Assembly: GCA_002308955.1 (NCBI GenBank) | Contig: DBWJ01000075.1 | Coordinates: forward strand, 12,851-27,287 | Length of the DNA stretch: 14,437 nucleotides | Reading direction: 5' to 3' | From: Lachnoclostridium sp. UBA1241 | GTDB taxonomy: Bacteria > Bacillota > Clostridia > Lachnospirales > Lachnospiraceae | Made by a program: the position numbers and the translations under genes | Shown here: one piece after another, positions 13,301 through 14,437 of the stretch | How the letters are laid out: each line of letters opens with the position of its first letter | Position numbering within the stretch: position 1 is the stretch's first letter | Notes under the pieces: model-generated | Database searches by the model: none | What the model was told of the DNA's origin: nothing | Seen by the model: the letters and a program-made list of their open reading frames with translations, nothing else

Positions 13301-14437
13301 ATCGGAGTCTCTGCCGTAATCGGCGACAGCCCGGACAGATCTCCGCTTCGCACCTTATCCATGATAACCGGGATGCTGTCGAACAAGCCTCCGTTTCCGT
13401 ACACTGCGGATTGCTCGACCGGTACGTAGGAGATGTACCATCTGACATCGTCATATTTATCAGGCAGGTAATTCTTTAAGTTCTCGGGAGCCGAATCCAG
13501 AATCTTATCGGTGTTCAGCACCTCGATTGTGGATAACGGAGATTCATGGTTGACAAACCTTTCGTTCTCCGCATCGTAAATCATGTAATGCGTGTTGATT
13601 ACTTCACGCCGGAAGTATGCGCAGACAACCGTATCCGCGCCGCGGAGCGTGAAGTAGGTATTGCTTCCGTCACGCTTGCGGATGGCCTCTTCGTTGATAT
13701 CCTTATACTTCGTATAGAGGCTGCTCAGGATGCCCAGCTCCTCGAATTTGGTTCTGAGCTGATCTGCCAGTTTTCCTGCCTTTTCCGGATCCTTCTCACG
13801 GTTAACGGCCTTAACCAGTTCTCCATACTCATCACTGCATTCGTAATACCGTTTCTTTAATTCTTCTTCGTCCGGATACTTCAGGTAATCGAGACGGTAA
13901 CCCGGATACAGATTGCACAGTTCCGGAGTAACCGCAACATAACAGTATGCGTTCTCAAGACCGGTTACCGAACCGCTTCCGACAAGTTCAAAAGCGCCTA
14001 GCGTCGAAACCTCGCGGTAATACTCCACTCTTGCAGACTGAATGGTTCCCTCCCACGATACGTATACGGTACGCTGAATCTTTTCGGTGCTGAAACCAAA
14101 CGCATGATTTCTGTAGGTAAATACAACTTTTCCCTTAAACTTCGTTTTCGTCGTATCAAGCGGACAAATGAAGATCTCATTGGTTCCCGGCAGGTACTGG
14201 AACGAAGATGCGCCCGGGATTTCTTTGCCATTCTCATCAAGGTCAAAGCATTCCACCGTAAAGTTTTCCTCGTTATACTGCACCCATGTACGGCTCTTGC
14301 TGAGTGTCAATCCATTCGTTTCCGATTTCGGCTGAATGATGTCCGCGACATGTTTCGTGCCGTCCTCGGTATTGACAACCTTGGAATCCTCATTTTTCTC
14401 TGTTTCTTCACCGCTCTTCAGTTCCATGAGCTTCATC
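10357..14437 (-). CDS. Giant modular Cys/His-repeat protein, probably exported (5' end outside window)
   Basis: At least 1,359 codons; the frame is open to the right edge. The first Met in view (14434-14436) has no visible ribosome site and no signal peptide follows, so the true start is probably further right. Residue numbers count from that Met. Order: beta-rich N-terminus (about 40-395) with a helical insertion at about 188-257; three InlB-B-repeat-like modules (396-598, FAGWEFQNGT type); ten Cys/His modules (601-1012); two WSxDN modules (1018-1081, 1096-1159); a degenerate Cys module (HEW 1166, CKRC 1199-1202); and an unrecognised C-terminal region (about 1215-1359) with a Trp cluster GWWNW (1283-1287). 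No LPxTG or C-terminal hydrophobic anchor is present. Modules of this kind are common in clostridial surface proteins from memory, so an extracellular binding or structural role is inferred. It is separated from pta by a terminator. Confidence 0.8.
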   Translation of the reverse strand, partial: MKLMELKSGEETEKNEDSKVVNTEDGTKHVADIIQPKSETNGLTLSKSRTWVQYNEENFTVECFDLDENGKEIPGASSFQYLPGTNEIFICPLDTTKTKFKGKVVFTYRNHAFGFSTEKIQRTVYVSWEGTIQSARVEYYREVSTLGAFELVGSGSVTGLENAYCYVAVTPELCNLYPGYRLDYLKYPDEEELKKRYYECSDEYGELVKAVNREKDPEKAGKLADQLRTKFEELGILSSLYTKYKDINEEAIRKRDGSNTYFTLRGADTVVCAYFRREVINTHYMIYDAENERFVNHESPLSTIEVLNTDKILDSAPENLKNYLPDKYDDVRWYISYVPVEQSAVYGNGGLFDSIPVIMDKVRSGDLSGLSPITAETPMEIEKGHYATVVGIPTGKEHTIHWMDDETELSTSKARFLDEVSLPEAPKKDGCEFAGWEFQNGTMCEKGFRMENNDVYLNAVYSGNEVKVTWITDNGQKAESVIHVNDRIYLQAPDEITCKDGFMMIWRTEKDNPDSTVAYDYRMDNRSEVTFYGRPGIGFSAMTWIDGDKAIRVYTEIGTVPVCPFGNEQDIAWKFADGTVMQKEFLMPRRSLMVTAFRHKHVWSEEIAKVMPTCKSAGHEGRVCSVCGLIEDGTILPADPNAHVWADYEVMPATCTEEGVMGRHCDYCVAILEGYAEPIVKNPENHTHTELRGEREPSCVRGYTGDVYCTDCGELLETGHATTISGNCIYTHEEGVVEPTCTEPGNPGTVVCDDCGRICASYSYLLPPLGHDGVIDDEKSKPATCEEGGVRVFKCSRCDRVWEEEILPNGHEWSDGVIVKEGSCQHGIIMRFKCAVCNKTEDIEITEKFEHHYINEKIVKQATCSVEGIKRSVCEYCGEVKEEAIPKNDVHRWDAGKVTKKENCKEEGEKTYTCLDCGETFTQAIEKTRHKWEVDKISKEPTCKEKGIRLEKCIECGETQEIPLDIDPNNHVHLEKKETVLEPGCVSEGIETHICKDCGATVTKKTPALGHDYTEAKYEWSADNKTVTATISCKRDHSHDVKETVKTTSKVTKEPTATTMGDTTYTATFKSDAFKTQTKTVTDIDKVDESWNPATYTWSNDNSTVTAKRTRRSDASISETETVQTTVRETKKAGCDEAGENVYTAEFQNPNFSKQVKSVAVPKLGHEWETESSSTEPELIIGADGTGMGWKAGVKKSKCKRCGEEKNEKVKASLAGANSFGEVCTYSSPNAITFDLSKCITVLGWSSLQEMFGPNSPDEPGLSFAGFVAEYVRIVSYNESSKGWWNWTNAQKEANYELYSALFTYFPEGRYDFADENLAGMAVTKFTGDKAVIKYTVVPMDPDNVESLNMTVTILFPKN
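10960..11385 (-). repeat. Two tandem WSxDN-type protein modules within the giant gene
   Basis: Residues 1018-1081 and 1096-1159 are two 64-residue copies of one module: YEWSADNKTVTAT / YTWSNDNSTVTAK at the start, TTYTATFKSDAFKTQTKTV / NVYTAEFQNPNFSKQVKSV at the end. They are clearly homologous but diverged. In clostridial proteins such modules usually keep cysteines; here the first retains C1033 and the second C1135 only. Confidence 0.8.
11401..12636 (-). repeat. Array of ten Cys/His protein modules, about 41 residues each
   Basis: Residues 601-1012 hold ten consecutive modules, each with His (often H-x-W), about 13 residues, Cys, then C-x9-C-x2-C. First cysteines are at 614, 655, 699, 741, 785, 824, 864, 904, 943 and 985; the paired cysteines at 624/627, 665/668, 709/712, 752/755, 795/798, 834/837, 874/877, 914/917, 953/956 and 995/998. 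Spacing C to C-x2-C is ten in nine modules and eleven in one. DNA identity between copies is low, so this is an old, selected repeat rather than a recent duplication. Confidence 0.9.
12643..13251 (-). repeat. Three InlB-B-repeat/beta-grasp-like protein modules
   Basis: Residues 396-598 contain three similar units, each with a T-I/V-x-W strand followed by a G-W/W-K or I-W core and a closing V-x-x-x-A/G strand: HTIHWMDDET to DVYLNAVYSG; KVTWITDNG to EVTFYGRPG; SAMTWIDGD to SLMVTAFRHK. The FAGWEFQNGT segment (433-442) is the classical Listeria-Bacteroides/Flg_new look. They probably act as extracellular spacers. Confidence 0.6.

Noticed and set aside
10939..13479. 846-codon open frame on the plus strand, antisense to the giant gene
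   Set aside because: It is in exact codon register with the sense gene, so it stays open simply because the sense gene avoids TTA, CTA and TCA codons. The product is Arg/Cys/Phe-rich without motifs and no promoter or ribosome site serves it.
10357..14437. Giant gene as a phage tail, toxin or contact-dependent inhibition protein
   Set aside because: No Rhs/YD repeats, toxin C-terminus, immunity gene or phage neighbours are seen. The Cys/His and InlB-like modules fit a surface protein better.

Overview
The window looks like chromosomal DNA from an anaerobic, fermentative member of the Bacillota, class Clostridia, most likely a Lachnospiraceae-type gut or rumen organism. The reasons are strong GGAGG-type ribosome binding sites, the order ruvA-ruvB-zapA-U32 peptidase, a pta-ackA acetate pathway, a Lachnospiraceae-like ribosomal protein L32 N-terminus, and a large surface-type protein built of the Cys/His modules common in clostridial secreted proteins. 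The taxon is inferred from remembered family patterns, not from a search. No tRNA, rRNA, CRISPR array, insertion sequence or phage gene was seen.

Left part (1-3457): a minus-strand operon ruvA, ruvB, zapA and the first 31 codons of a U32-family peptidase that runs off the left edge. It is divergent from a plus-strand YprB-type RNase H-fold exonuclease gene, and the 184-base gap between them carries a good promoter on each side. The exonuclease is the only plus-strand gene.

Middle (3458-6166): a compact minus-strand three-gene unit (four-helix membrane protein, TPR protein, DUF4037 nucleotidyltransferase-like protein) with short spacers and one translational overlap. Upstream of it is a monocistronic rpmF (L32) with a perfect-consensus sigma-A promoter and its own terminator.

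Right-middle (6167-10356): pta then ackA, which together turn acetyl-CoA into acetate and ATP, then a separate large cytoplasmic alpha/beta-hydrolase esterase. The pta promoter region, a hairpin between pta and ackA, and a terminator after ackA can be read. The three imperfect minus-strand hairpins at 5829, 7840 and 9098 each contain one pair that is G-U in the minus-strand RNA but an A-C mismatch on the plus strand. This supports the transcription direction.

Right part (10357-14437): one giant minus-strand gene, open at its 5' end, for a modular probably exported protein of at least 1,359 residues: an N-terminal beta-rich region with a helical insertion, three InlB-B-repeat-like modules, ten consecutive modules with a nearly invariant C-x9-C-x2-C pattern and a preceding His, two WSxDN-type modules, and an unrecognised C-terminal region. 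It is the most unusual object in the window. I see no clear evidence for a complete new defence or mobile system. The best leads are the Cys/His array protein, the TPR/DUF4037/membrane-protein unit and the double-hydrolase esterase.
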